Positions 1 to 11,504 of a stretch of 64,000 nucleotides of DNA are shown one piece after another. Below the pieces are notes generated by a model. It did no database searches and was not told the DNA's origin. It saw nothing but the letters and a program-made list of their open reading frames with translations. The stretch covers positions 66,221 through 130,220 of the forward strand of contig CAJJDN010000010.1 of the NCBI GenBank assembly GCA_905182985.1, written 5' to 3'. The DNA is from Paramecium sonneborni. Lineage: Eukaryota; Ciliophora; Oligohymenophorea; Peniculida; Parameciidae. Within the stretch, counting starts at the first letter, position 1; each line of letters begins with the position of its first letter. Position numbers and translations under genes: made by a program.

Positions 1-824
1 TATATTTCAAGTAATGTATTTTCTTGTTTCCTATTAGTATAGATATATAATTTCAAAATCTCACTTATTGTGTATTAATAATTGAAAATTATCTGGTTAT
101 TTTAAAAATTTAATTACAAATCTATAACTTTTAACCTAAATCTCTTTGTATGTAGTTAAATGAAGGATAATATTTATTTAAAAAGTGAATAATTAAATAA
201 ACAATAAATAAAAATGTTTTAATTTTTTGGAAGAGCACAACATTTAATCTCCTTCAAGTTAAATAATTTTGTTTTAATAAAATTATAAAATTATCAAGGA
301 TACCAAAGTTATTTATTATCTCTCTTCATTAAAAACTTGTTAATAATACTATTCAATAACCTAAATTTGATGATTTGTAGAATTTAAAATTAAAAAAGAT
401 CTAATTTTCAAATAAAATATGGTTATGAAAAATCACCCTATAATAGTCATTCACTTAAATATTGTGAATGAAAAGCAATTTTGAATTTAGATTTAGATTC
501 AGGAATCATAAAATAAAAGTAAGAAATTATTTATTATAATGCATAATTATATAATAAATATTGGATTATAATGATGAATTTCAAAGCTTAATATTTATCT
601 AATTAGTTTTAAAAGTAATAAATAAATTTGTAAAATTATTAGAAAACATGGAGAGATTGAATGTTTTGTAAGATTATATAATAACTAAAAATATTAAATA
701 ATATTATGTAAACTTTTGGAAACGATACATATTTAAATTGAATGAAATAACATAAAAATAATTTTAATACTTAAAAATAATGTAACCATCTAGCCAAAGC
801 TTAGAAGGATATTAAGAAACCCGA
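1..824. other. AT-rich stretch without a supported gene
   Basis: About 0.8 kb of very AT-rich sequence upstream of the symporter gene. I found no reading frame with protein-like composition on either strand under the TGA-only stop code. It probably holds the symporter promoter and the end of a neighbouring transcription unit. Confidence 0.4.
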
Positions 825-2496
825 ATGAAATTTTCAAGTTCATGGACTTTTATGCTTACATCATTAGGATTTGCGGCAGGGTTTGGAAGTGTTTGGAGAT
901 TCCCATATCGTAAGAATAGGATTATACTAATTATTTAAGTTGTATTTAAGAATGGAGGAGGTACATTTTTAATTCCATACTTTCTTTTGGTTTTTACTTT
1001 GGCTATCCCATTATTTTTTATAGAAGTAGGATTAGGACAATGTAAAGGAATTGGAATGGCTCACTTGTTGAATTTAGAGAAACCTAAGTTTAGAGGATTC
1101 GGATATGTTGGAATAGTAATTTGTGCATATATATCATCGTATTATGTAAATATGGAATAAATAAATAAATAGAATCTAATTATGGCATATTCTTTAAGAT
1201 ATTTGTGGGAATCATTTAAATACCCAATACCATGGATGGCGAGCATAATGGTAGAAAACAAGCCATTTTCAAGAGATTATTTTTATGATTCTATAGTTTA
1301 GATTTCAAGCTCAATAACAGATTTAAGTAATTGAAATATAAATATATTAGATAATATAATATGGAGTTTATTTATAGCATATATAGTATCATTAATAATT
1401 GTATATTTTTGTATAAAGTAAGTATTGATGATTATATTAATAGAGAAGGAGTGGAGACTTCGGGAAAAATAGCGATGGTAACAGCTACATCACCTTATGT
1501 TTTATTAATGATTCTATTAATAAGGGGTTTAATGTTAGAAGGTTCAAGTGAAGGAATTTATTATTTATTTAAACCAGACTATATTAAATTATTTAATCCT
1601 TAAGTTTGGGTAGATGCTGCTAATTAAGTCATATTTTAAATGTCAGTTGGATAAGCAATTCTTACATTATATGGAAGTTACAGAAAGAAGGATGATAATT
1701 TACCTATTTTTTCTTTTGCTATACCATTATTAACTGCATTATGTGGAATGTTAGCTGGTTTAGTCGTATTCAGTTATATTGGACATGTTAGTTTTAAATA
1801 TAATGTGTAAATTTAAGAATTACCAGTATTTATGATAAAGATAATTAGTTATCTGGTCCAGATTTGGCATTTGTTTTATATCCAGCTATTTTAGCTTAGA
1901 TGCCAATGCCAAATTTATGGTGTATTTTGTTCTTTTTAGTATTATTATTGTTGGGAATTGATACTTAATTTGGATTTGTAGATGGGATTGCAGGAACAAT
2001 TGAAGACATTTTTTTAGGGGAAGTAATGTTATTTGGCCAAAAATTAACAGTTTAATAAGTTAGATTAAGTGTATGCAGTTTTTTAGGAGTGATAGGGATA
2101 ATCTATTGTACTGATATTGGATTTTATGTCTTGAGTTTTGTTGATACTTTTGGAACCAATGTTTCATATATGTTAGGAATATTGTTTGAAGTGTTTTATT
2201 TTGGATCAAAAGAGAGATTTGAATTATTTAAGAGAGATTTAGAGAAACATGGCAATAAAGTACCAAGGTTGGTTGAATTTTCATTAACAAAACTCTGTCA
2301 TTATACTGTCATTTTGTTGCTAATAATTTCAGTTATCTCTTAAATAAAAAATTCTCTTGATTATTAATTTTATATTGCTATGATTGGATGGTTTATTTCT
2401 TTATCTCCATTTATTGCTGCGATTAAAATCTATTTTGAGTAAAATTATTAATTTAAATCATAGAAATTGGAATAAGATAGATATAAACAATAATGA
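825..2496 (+). CDS. Sodium:neurotransmitter symporter (SNF/SLC6 family)
   Basis: A multi-pass plasma-membrane transporter that would couple uptake of an amino acid or amine to sodium. The N-terminus carries the family signature: GFGSVWRFPY followed after the first intron by KNGGGTF, the sodium- and substrate-binding region of TM1-TM2. About 12 hydrophobic segments follow over 513 residues, slightly short for the family, with a very short C-terminal tail. Five introns (910-939, 1146-1172, 1327-1350, 1418-1443, 1826-1848; 23-30 nt) restore one frame from ATG to TGA, and the spliced length is a multiple of three. TAA and TAG occur in frame as glutamine. The substrate cannot be read from sequence. 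The family call is secure. Confidence 0.9.
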
Positions 2497-2600
2497 TCTG
2501 GATATAGAGTTGTTGACAAAGTAGTAGTGATTTAAAATATATATTGTGTAACCATTTCATATTTATAGTAATATAAAATATTATATAAATAAGTAGTTAA

Positions 2601-3886
2601 ATGGGAGGAAATTGTTCAAATTGTAATTAATGTTAAAAAGATAAAATGGAATTAAATAATGAGGTAGAGGTAACGAAAAAGTCAGATAGTTAAAAAGTAT
2701 CATCTTTATCACAATAATCATCGAACAGTTTAATCGATGGTGTAATAAAATTGAAATTTATAGAAAGAATGATGTAAAGTAGACAAAGTGCACTCCAAAA
2801 GAATAAAAGAATAAAAAGTTTTCTGTATTTTCTGATGATCAAGAGAAAGAAAAAAAGAAAGAGAGTAATTTAAATGAAAAGGCTATAGTAATACAAAAGA
2901 ATTGGAAAGGGCATAAAGTAAGAGAAAGTTATAAGGAAGTAAAGAAATCGTTATCAGAATCTTAGAAGGGAAATGAGAAGCAAGAATAATAATAATAATA
3001 AAATGATCAAGTTACAGTAGCAAGTAAAGATAAAAAGAAATACTTTAACTCATTGGAATTTGGAAGTAATATATGAATTAATAATATTGTTAGTGAATAA
3101 TGTGAGTAATTATTAATCAAGAGAGAAGAGACCTTTATTTGTTTTTAAGAGTGGTGCAACATATGAAGGAGAATGGGTAGGAAATAAGAGAGATGGAAAA
3201 GGTGTGTAGATTTGGCCTGATGGAGCAAGATATGATGGAGAATGGGTTGATAATAAAGCATGTGGAAAGGGTAGTTTTTATCATGTAGATGGTGATTCAT
3301 ATATTGGAGAATGGGCAGATGATAGAGCAAATGGTTATGGTGTTTATAAGTAAAGTAATGGTGCTGTGTATGAAGGATATTGGAGAAATGATTAATAACA
3401 TGGAAAAGGAGAAGAAAAATGTAATATATATTATGAATAAGATAGGGTCTGATTTATCTTGTTATAAAGGTGATTATTTTGAAGGTAAAAAATAAGGAAA
3501 AGGAAAGTATATTTGGCCTGATGGTAGTTATTATGAAGGAGATTGGTATGATAATAAAATTAATGGATATGTAAATCATAATTATATTCAAATTATAGGG
3601 AGAATATTATTGGTCAGATGGCAGAATTTATAAAGGATCATGGATGAATAACAAAATGCATGGAGAAGGATTATATCAATGGGCTGATGGAAGAATATAT
3701 CATGGTTCTTATGTGGATGATAAAAAATAAGGTATTGGAAAATATAAATGGCCAGATGGTAAATAATATGTAGGAGAATGGCATGATGGTAAATAACATG
3801 GAAAAGGAAAATATATTTTATCTGATGGAAAAACTAAATTTGGAATATGGGATTAAGGAAGAAGATTAAAATGGACTGAAGAATGA
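2601..3886 (+). CDS. IQ-motif and MORN-repeat protein with N-terminal acylation signal
   Basis: The protein begins MGGNCSNC: a glycine at position 2, serine at 6 and nearby cysteines, a typical signal for N-myristoylation plus palmitoylation. An IQ-like helix around residues 85-100 ([14 protein letters not shown]) would bind calmodulin or a calmodulin-like protein. The C-terminal two thirds is a run of MORN repeats of the form YEGEW..G...G.G. Three or four introns of 24-28 nt (such as 2818-2843 and 3421-3445) are needed to keep the frame. MORN proteins scaffold membranes and cytoskeleton, often at basal bodies or the cortex in ciliates; the membrane-anchor reading is inference. Complete, ending at TGA. 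Confidence 0.8.
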
Positions 3887-4001
3887 ACTAATTAATAACA
3901 ATTATCATCATTTCTTTTTATAATGAGATTCATCTAATATATTGTTACAAACTCCATGAATTGTTTTGCTTAAATATAATATATTTATTATTACCNGTTA
4001 A

Positions 4002-5287
4002 ATGGGAGGAAATTGTTCAAATTGTAATTAATGTTAAAAAGATAAAATGGAATTAAATAATGAGGTAGAGGTAACGAAAAAGTCAGATAGTTAAAAAGTA
4101 TCATCTTTATCACAATAATCATCGAACAGTTTAATCGATGGTGTAATAAAATTGAAATTTATAGAAAGAATGATGTAAAGTAGACAAAGTGCACTCCAAA
4201 AGAATAAAAGAATAAAAAGTTTTCTGTATTTTCTGATGATCAAGAGAAAGAAAAAAAGAAAGAGAGTAATTTAAATGAAAAGGCTATAGTAATACAAAAG
4301 AATTGGAAAGGGCATAAAGTAAGAGAAAGTTATAAGGAAGTAAAGAAATCGTTATCAGAATCTTAGAAGGGAAATGAGAAGCAAGAATAATAATAATAAT
4401 AAAATGATCAAGTTACAGTAGCAAGTAAAGATAAAAAGAAATACTTTAACTCATTGGAATTTGGAAGTAATATATGAATTAATAATATTGTTAGTGAATA
4501 ATGTGAGTAATTATTAATCAAGAGAGAAGAGACCTTTATTTGTTTTTAAGAGTGGTGCAACATATGAAGGAGAATGGGTAGGAAATAAGAGAGATGGAAA
4601 AGGTGTGTAGATTTGGCCTGATGGAGCAAGATATGATGGAGAATGGGTTGATAATAAAGCATGTGGAAAGGGTAGTTTTTATCATGTAGATGGTGATTCA
4701 TATATTGGAGAATGGGCAGATGATAGAGCAAATGGTTATGGTGTTTATAAGTAAAGTAATGGTGCTGTGTATGAAGGATATTGGAGAAATGATTAATAAC
4801 ATGGAAAAGGAGAAGAAAAATGTAATATATATTATGAATAAGATAGGGTCTGATTTATCTTGTTATAAAGGTGATTATTTTGAAGGTAAAAAATAAGGAA
4901 AAGGAAAGTATATTTGGCCTGATGGTAGTTATTATGAAGGAGATTGGTATGATAATAAAATTAATGGATATGTAAATCATAATTATATTCAAATTATAGG
5001 GAGAATATTATTGGTCAGATGGCAGAATTTATAAAGGATCATGGATGAATAACAAAATGCATGGAGAAGGATTATATCAATGGGCTGATGGAAGAATATA
5101 TCATGGTTCTTATGTGGATGATAAAAAATAAGGTATTGGAAAATATAAATGGCCAGATGGTAAATAATATGTAGGAGAATGGCATGATGGTAAATAACAT
5201 GGAAAAGGAAAATATATTTTATCTGATGGAAAAACTAAATTTGGAATATGGGATTAAGGAAGAAGATTAAAATGGACTGAAGAATGA
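4002..5287 (+). CDS. Second copy of the IQ/MORN gene (probable assembly duplicate)
   Basis: Same gene as at 2601-3886, shifted by 1401 bases, lying in the second copy of the join-1 duplication. I saw no difference between the copies. It probably does not exist as a separate locus. Confidence 0.75.
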
Positions 5288-5459
5288 ACTAATTAATAAC
5301 AATTATCATCATTTCTTTTTATAATGAGATTCATCTAATATATTGTTACAAACTCCATGAATTGTTTTGCTTAAATATAATATATTTATTATTACCTTTT
5401 TGTTTACTGATTTAATTACGTGCCAAGTTTTGCATTATCATTTTAATTTTTATTTATTA

Positions 5460-6268
5460 TCAATTTTTGGATATTGTACATTTTTATGTATGAGTAACTG
5501 TTTTAAGATTTTAATAATGATTAACTTTTATCTATCACTCTCTCTTGTGATTATTGTGATTTATTTCTTTCATCTTTTCTATTTGAAGGAGGATTATGGA
5601 TAGTATTATTTTAATGAGAAACATTATTCTTTAAAGGAAGACCTTTTCCAGGTATGTAACTTATATGTTAAGTGTTTGCACTTCGACGTTCACGATTTAT
5701 AGGTTCTTAAGAACTATTTTTATTTGGCAATTATTAATCTTAATAAGTGATTAAGTTTGATTAATGTTGACGATGATAAATCTGATTACCCATTATATAA
5801 GATTTTTTTATTATATTTGGACTTCCTTCACGTTGTTGAGATTAATTTTACGGCTTTTTTTCCATCTCTTTAGAAGATAAGAAATTTAATTATAGAGTAG
5901 ATGCCTTACGATCTTACTACAATAATATTTAAATTATCATACTTCTATTTGTTGCTTTTCTAATTCGAGCTATTCAATCTTCTCCTAAAGGTTATCAGCG
6001 TAAAGTTTCATCTACTACTCTAACTACAATTATGCCAACTTTGATACCCTAACATGAGAACGAATCTCTGCTTCTGCTTTTTAAACAGCCTTCTCTAATT
6101 CATCATATTCGAGGCTTTTGTTTTGAGATACTAATTCGAGCAGTATAAAGATGTGAAGTTTGAGTGCATTAAGAATCTCTTAAGTACTCTACTCCTTTGT
6201 TATGGCTGGTTCCTACCGAAGGGCACTGCAAATCTACATAACCTTCTAATATATACGTCTGTCAACAT
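5460..6268 (-). CDS. Coiled-coil protein, unknown function
   Basis: The central exon encodes a clear coiled coil (segments such as YDELEKAVQKAEAEIR and LQEKIEQLELEK). After an intron of 26 nt comes a serine-, asparagine- and glutamine-rich tail. Both ends are uncertain: I chose the ATG near 6268 and a TGA near 5460, but other splice choices are possible. It converges with the MORN gene to its left. Coiled coils like this are common in ciliary and cortical proteins, but nothing here identifies the function. Confidence 0.4.
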
Positions 6269-6512
6269 TTACAACAACTATTCATTGATATTCATTTGTG
6301 ATAAATTAATATTAAATATGATATTTTCACCATAAAATCAATAGATTTCTTTTTATATTGATTATCATTATTGTCTCATTCATTTCTTTAGATATCTTTT
6401 ATAATCTAAAAATACTCAATATTCTACATACACCATTCAGAAATGCTATTATATTAAACCAAAGATGTAATATTTATCTATTGAATGTTTATTGTTCTCA
6501 TCAATACAACAA

Positions 6513-6750
6513 TCACTAATTAAAATTAATTTTACTAAACTATTTGTAAATTCTTACTATTTAAATACAATTCTTAAAACTTAGATAATTACTATAATAT
6601 TTACAATCTTATAATTAAATTAATTTTTTAACCTTAGATAAAAAAAGACCAATAAAGAGCTTTTTCAAAGAGCAAATAAATTTTCACATCACTTTCCTCC
6701 ATCTTTATGCTACTACCCATCTTAAAGCTAATTATTCCATTAGTCTCCAT
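6513..6750 (-). CDS. Possible small protein (about 70 aa)
   Basis: An ATG at 6750 followed by a frame with one 25-nt GT...AG intron gives a 70-residue product ending at TGA, with length divisible by three after splicing. Composition is plausible, but in such AT-rich DNA with one stop codon an open frame of this size can arise by chance. Confidence 0.3.
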
Positions 6751-7232
6751 ATTATTATCGCAGCTTTCATTCTTCAATTCTATCAATAATAAAATTAAAA
6801 ATCAAATTTTTTATCCAATTTAATGTTCTTTTTTATTTAAAAAGTATTTTTACAAATTAAGTATTAATCACTGATCATATATTTTTTGATGTTTATATAA
6901 AGATAAATTCTTATATACTTGTTAAGTTTAATAATAATAACTTTTGTTATTTAATATTGATTTTTGTAAATCCCATGTTAATTTATTCTCTTAAAATTTC
7001 TTTAACAAGAAAATTTAATTTTTTCCTAGACTGTTACAAATTGAACCATGTTATTTTTTTGTAGTATTTATGCTATATTTTTTTAATTAATTATACACTA
7101 AGGAATATGCATCGCTAAATAGACTTTTAAATCTAAAAACTTGTTTATAAATAAAATATCCTATTCTGACATATTTGCATTATAAATTATATCTAAGAAA
7201 TAAAATTATCATTTATTTGGCTTACATTAAAA
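6751..7232. other. AT-rich intergenic stretch
   Basis: About 480 bp of homopolymer-rich A+T sequence between the small possible gene and the phosphatase-like gene. No coding signal was recognised. Confidence 0.4.
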
Positions 7233-8044
7233 ATGCTTAACTAAGCCTTTCTCTTTTAAGTACTTGAGGAACGATTAAACAAAATTTATCAAGGGAATAT
7301 TGTTGTCTTGGAATAAATTCAATACTTTAAATTAAAGAACATAAGAACTATAATTGTTGTTGGATAATAAAATCATACTAAGTTTACAGATTATGCTACC
7401 TATCATGTACTATTGATAAAATGACATAGAGAGTAGATGAAAACATTGGAGAAGCAATAGACATATTTGAAAAGACTTCCCAAATCATTTAGAACGAAAT
7501 AAAACGTTCTTCTGTATTAGTATGTTGTCAGAATGGATTGAATTGGAGCACAGCTATTTTAATAGCCTATTTAATTAGTGCTAAGAAATGGTAATATGAA
7601 AAGGCCTTTTATCATTTAAAATCTATGAAATATGTAGTAAATCCATCATTAGCACTCAAAAAGTAACTAATTTTATTCAACACTAAAGTCCATAGTATGA
7701 AAAATTTAAATCAAGAAAACAAAATAATTCAATCTTATTTAATTGTTCCTTCTAAATTCTAATAAAGAATAATTGAACAAAATTAAAAACTATAATATTT
7801 TGAGGATTCTAGACATTCACAAGAGGAAAGAAATTCAACAAGTTCTAATTAATGTGATAAGACTCCTATGTTTTATTCTCCAAAAAACTAAAACAACAAT
7901 AATAATAATAGTAGTAATAGTATTGGTAAAAAGAAACTTTCTGTTGTATAATCAGATACTAAGATCATAAAAAAATAGAGTTTAACAAAATTAGTAAGAT
8001 AATTAAGAAATTATACATTCTAAATTGATGATGGAAATTTTATC

Positions 8045-8078
<34 letters not shown>

Positions 8079-8227
8079 TTAATATTATTAAATAGAATGC
8101 CAATAATTATTTTACAAATTAACCTCTAATTACAAATTCGCCAAAATTCAAAGATGAAGAATAGCCTATGATAAAGCCTACAAGAAGAAAATTTGCACAT
8201 AGAACAAAAAGTACTATAAATGGTTGA
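7233..8227 (+). CDS. Dual-specificity phosphatase-like protein, probably catalytically dead
   Basis: A 323-residue protein with one 23-nt intron. Residues about 10-150 match the dual-specificity phosphatase fold, including the helix after the active site (STAILIAYLISAKKW) and a downstream segment resembling the usual AY..LK..R.....NP.F..QL. The active-site loop reads CCQNGLNWS where active enzymes have HC-x5-R-S. The nucleophilic cysteine is kept, but the conserved histidine is cysteine and the phosphate-binding arginine is tryptophan. This should abolish catalysis, as in STYX-type pseudophosphatases that bind phosphoproteins. The C-terminal half is low-complexity, with glutamine and a poly-asparagine run from an AAT microsatellite at about 8043-8080, ending at TGA. 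Confidence 0.7.
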
Positions 8228-8317
8228 TTTATTAAGGGTTTAAAAATGCCTTTTATTTTAATTTCCTTATGGTTTTAATAATCAGTATATTCGTTATATT
8301 AAAATTAAAATTAAAAA

Positions 8318-10410
8318 ATGTTAGATAATTATTAGTGTCCAAGCAAATAACATTGTTTATAGAAAAATCATCAGAAGAAATATCAGGATGATTCAGTAAA
8401 CGATTCTAATTCTTTTAAATTAACTTCTAATATTAGAAATTAAATATTAGGAGTATCTAAAATATCAGACATTAAAGTCTACAATGATTATTCTATTGAT
8501 TCATAGATATTTGATAAGAGCAGTATCTTGGAATAATCATTAGAATAAGAACTTAGAATATGGAAGGAACAATATAAAATTGATCCTCAAGTTGTCTAAA
8601 AAATAGAATAATGTATTATGATGATAGTTACATTCTAGAAATAAGAAATATTGATAATCAAATAACTTAATTAGCAACATAATTTGAAATATGCATCAAT
8701 TTACAATAAAAAACTTAATCATATTTTTAAGAATTTCAACAAATTGTCAAAGGAACAACTTTTACAAAGTTCTCTAGATCTAATAGTAAAAAAACTGCTT
8801 TAAGAACAATATTCTATTGTCCTTTTTTGAGTGCAATTTGTTGGAAATCTAAAACATCTAAATTTCCTTCTTCTAAATAAATTATTCCAATAGATTAAAT
8901 AATTCAGATACATACTAATTATTCAAAGTAAGTTAATATATTTTAAACAATAGATATAAATTATTTAAAAAAAACTTTACAATTCCTAAATAATTTAATG
9001 AAGAGTTTTTTCTAGCAATTGAAGGAAGAAACGGATATCGTTTAGAATTGATTGCAGAATCAAAATAAGAATAAGATCTATATATAAGAATACTAAATTA
9101 ATTAATAGACAATAATCAAAAATCATTCAATAGTTCATTTTTTATTGAATAATATTCACAAAACATTGACTAAATAAAAAAGGTAATAATTTTTATCTAA
9201 AGATTAATAGAATTTAGATAACTCTAAATTATGTTTTATAGAGGCTATGGAAAAATTATAATATAATTTCATTTAAAATACAACATCATTACTATAACAT
9301 GAAAAAGAAAAGAATATACTTTTAAAAAAGAGATCTTGCCATATGATGAATTAGAATAAATAATTAATTGACGAATTAGGATAATAAAATCATAAATAGA
9401 AGCAAATGATTTAAGAATTATAATTATAAAAGGAATATTATGAATAAAGGATTGTATAATTGTAGGAGTTTTATAATGTAAGAACTATGCAATTTAAAAC
9501 AAGTTAGAGCCCTTAAATTTCATAAATTAATCAAATCCTAAAAGATATTATAGGGCTAAATGGAGAAAATAGTGTTTACAATGAATCTTTGATTGATATA
9601 CAGGTCTAATAAATAGATCAATATTAAGATTGTTTGAAAAATCTAAGAAAAGTTTAAGAAATCTTAGTAAACTAATAAAATTTAGAAATAAATTTAAGAA
9701 CTAAAATGGAAAAGTATTAGAGTGAAAATTAGAATTTATAACAATAAATAAAAAAACTTTAAAATGATACAGTTGAATGCGAAGGAATAAATTAAATGTT
9801 ATAAAAAAAATTAATTGATTTTAATTTAAATATGGAATCAAAAGAGGAATAATTTAATACTGTTATAAAAGAGATTTAAAGTCTAAAATAACATTTACCT
9901 TGTAGAATGAGCACATCATAATCTTAATCAGAATATTCAATCAAATTTAGTGAATAAGATCAAATTCTTTTTAATTTCTATCTGTAAATTATGACATTTG
10001 TTTTTTTTGTTTTGGTTCCTGAAGAACTTAATAATGAATTTGATTAAATTATGCAAGGATTTTTTTTGAAGATAAGTACAAAATATGGAGATTTGCTATA
10101 GATATCTTTATTGATAAAATAAATAAATAAAGTGTATCAAAATTTAGAATTACAATAAAGAAATAAAATAGATTAAATGTTTAAAGAATAAATTTATCAT
10201 TATTAGAATTACATTCAAAAATCTAATAAAAAAAGTATGCCTTCACCTACAAATACTTAAAATTAAATTAAATTACTATCAATTGACAAAACATTTTCAT
10301 CTCCAAATAATAAGATTTTTGTTAAGAATAATGCAAAATTTTATAAGAGAGAAGCATTTTAATCTTTAGATCCTTAATAAATAAAATATTTGTCATAATT
10401 AGTTAAATGA
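8318..10410 (+). CDS. Long glutamine-rich coiled-coil protein
   Basis: From ATG 8318 to TGA 10410 the strand is almost continuously open with TAA/TAG as glutamine. Heptad-rich stretches occupy the last 350 residues (for example around LQQQIKKLQNDTVE). Two introns are clear (near 8929-8954 and a 28-nt intron near 9182). A further splice or frame change is needed around 8700-8830 that I could not place uniquely; a 32-nt intron would work. No recognised domain. It lies 90 bp after the phosphatase-like gene on the same strand. Confidence 0.6.
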
Positions 10411-10455
10411 ATATTTTAATATAAATATACACAGATATTCATATGATATAAATCA

Positions 10456-11488
10456 TCAAAAGAACTAATTTTAAATCTATCCCAAAAAATTATTTTTATT
10501 TAAAAACTTTTAATTATCCTCTTAGTTTAAATTAGTTTATCTATTGAAATCTTTTTTAATTAGTTATTATTCTTATAATTATAAATAAATAAATACATAT
10601 AAAATTTAGTTATTTTTTTTTATCAGGTTAAACTTAAATTTGTTTATTTAGATCAATTATAGGTTATTATTCAGTTTTAACTTTTTTTTTAATATTTTAT
10701 TCTTTAGATTATACATTAGTCAATTCTACTTTAGAAAATTAATCTTCCAAAAATGAATCCAGATTTTGATTATCTTAAACTTATTTTTTTGTTTTGATTT
10801 CAAAATCAGCATAGAGAGAATTTCGAACTGAATTTCTATCATATTTTTTATCTTAATAGACTTCTTCTTTTAATTTTTTAACTTTTTATTATTATTTTTT
10901 AAGATTTTTTTCTTTTTCTGTATTTAATACTTATTGATGATTGTTTTATTCTTGATTTAATTATTTTTAAGGTGATTAACTTCTGCTTGATTAAGAATCA
11001 CTAGAATCAGATTATAATTATTGTTATTAATTAATATTTTAGATTATTTCATCATATAAACTTCTGACAAATGGTTCTAATTTAATGTCAGACTATTTTT
11101 TAAATATTGGAGCTTATTGAGTTCCTTAATTTTTTAATTACAATTTTTTCATGAATTTTTCTAAAATAGTTTTAATATTAGGATTTTAGATATCTGCAGT
11201 TTCAATAACATGACCTTAATCTAGTTATTTAAAGAGTTAAAAAAAATCATCTAAATCATCTTAATAGATTTTAAGGAATAATTTAAAAGTTTAAATAACT
11301 TTTTGTCGATCGATAACATTTTTATTTTTTTTATCATTTTAAGCAAAGAAGTTTGATCTTTTTTAAGGTTTAAGTAAAAGTTATTATTTTTTCTGTAATT
11401 TTTTATTTTTTTTGATCTCTTTAAGTTTGTTTCTCTTTTTATCTAGCTTTTGGTTTTTTTTATGTTATCTATTTTGTTATTCTTCCAT
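10456..11488 (-). CDS. Basic glutamine/lysine-rich protein, unknown function
   Basis: A 335-residue protein read from ATG 11488 to TGA 10456, with one 25-nt intron (10572-10596) that keeps the length a multiple of three. The N-terminus is strongly basic (repeated KK, RNK). A conserved-looking helical section (about residues 60-120, with DDLDDFFQLFKQLDQG) is followed by a serine/aspartate tract and a coiled-coil section. The composition suggests a nuclear or RNA-associated protein, but I do not recognise the family. Its start codon is only 16 bp from that of eIF3i on the other strand. Confidence 0.65.
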
Positions 11489-11504
11489 AAATTAAATTAA
11501 TTAA
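11489..11504. promoter_or_regulatory. 16-bp divergent intergenic region
   Basis: Only 16 A/T bases separate the ATG of the basic-protein gene (minus strand) from the ATG of eIF3i (plus strand). Transcription of both must start inside the neighbouring gene, or one annotated start is too far upstream. The eIF3i start is supported by family homology. Confidence 0.5.

Larger units (their letters stand above)
2596..5396. repeat. 1400-bp direct duplication around a single n (join 1)
   Basis: Bases 2596-3995 recur as 3997-5396, offset 1401, separated only by the n at 3996. The copies matched at every point I compared. The unit starts and stops at no biological boundary and contains the whole MORN gene. 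This is best read as two overlapping contig ends laid side by side, not as a real tandem repeat. Confidence 0.9.

Noticed and set aside
3145..3330. Minus-strand standard-code frames antisense to the MORN repeats (also 4546-4731)
   Set aside because: They are shadows of the repetitive MORN coding sequence on the other strand; the plus-strand reading has clear domain structure.
2596..5396. True tandem duplication of the MORN gene
   Set aside because: The duplicate ends at an n and at arbitrary positions, and the same pattern occurs at every N in the window, so contig overlap is far more likely.
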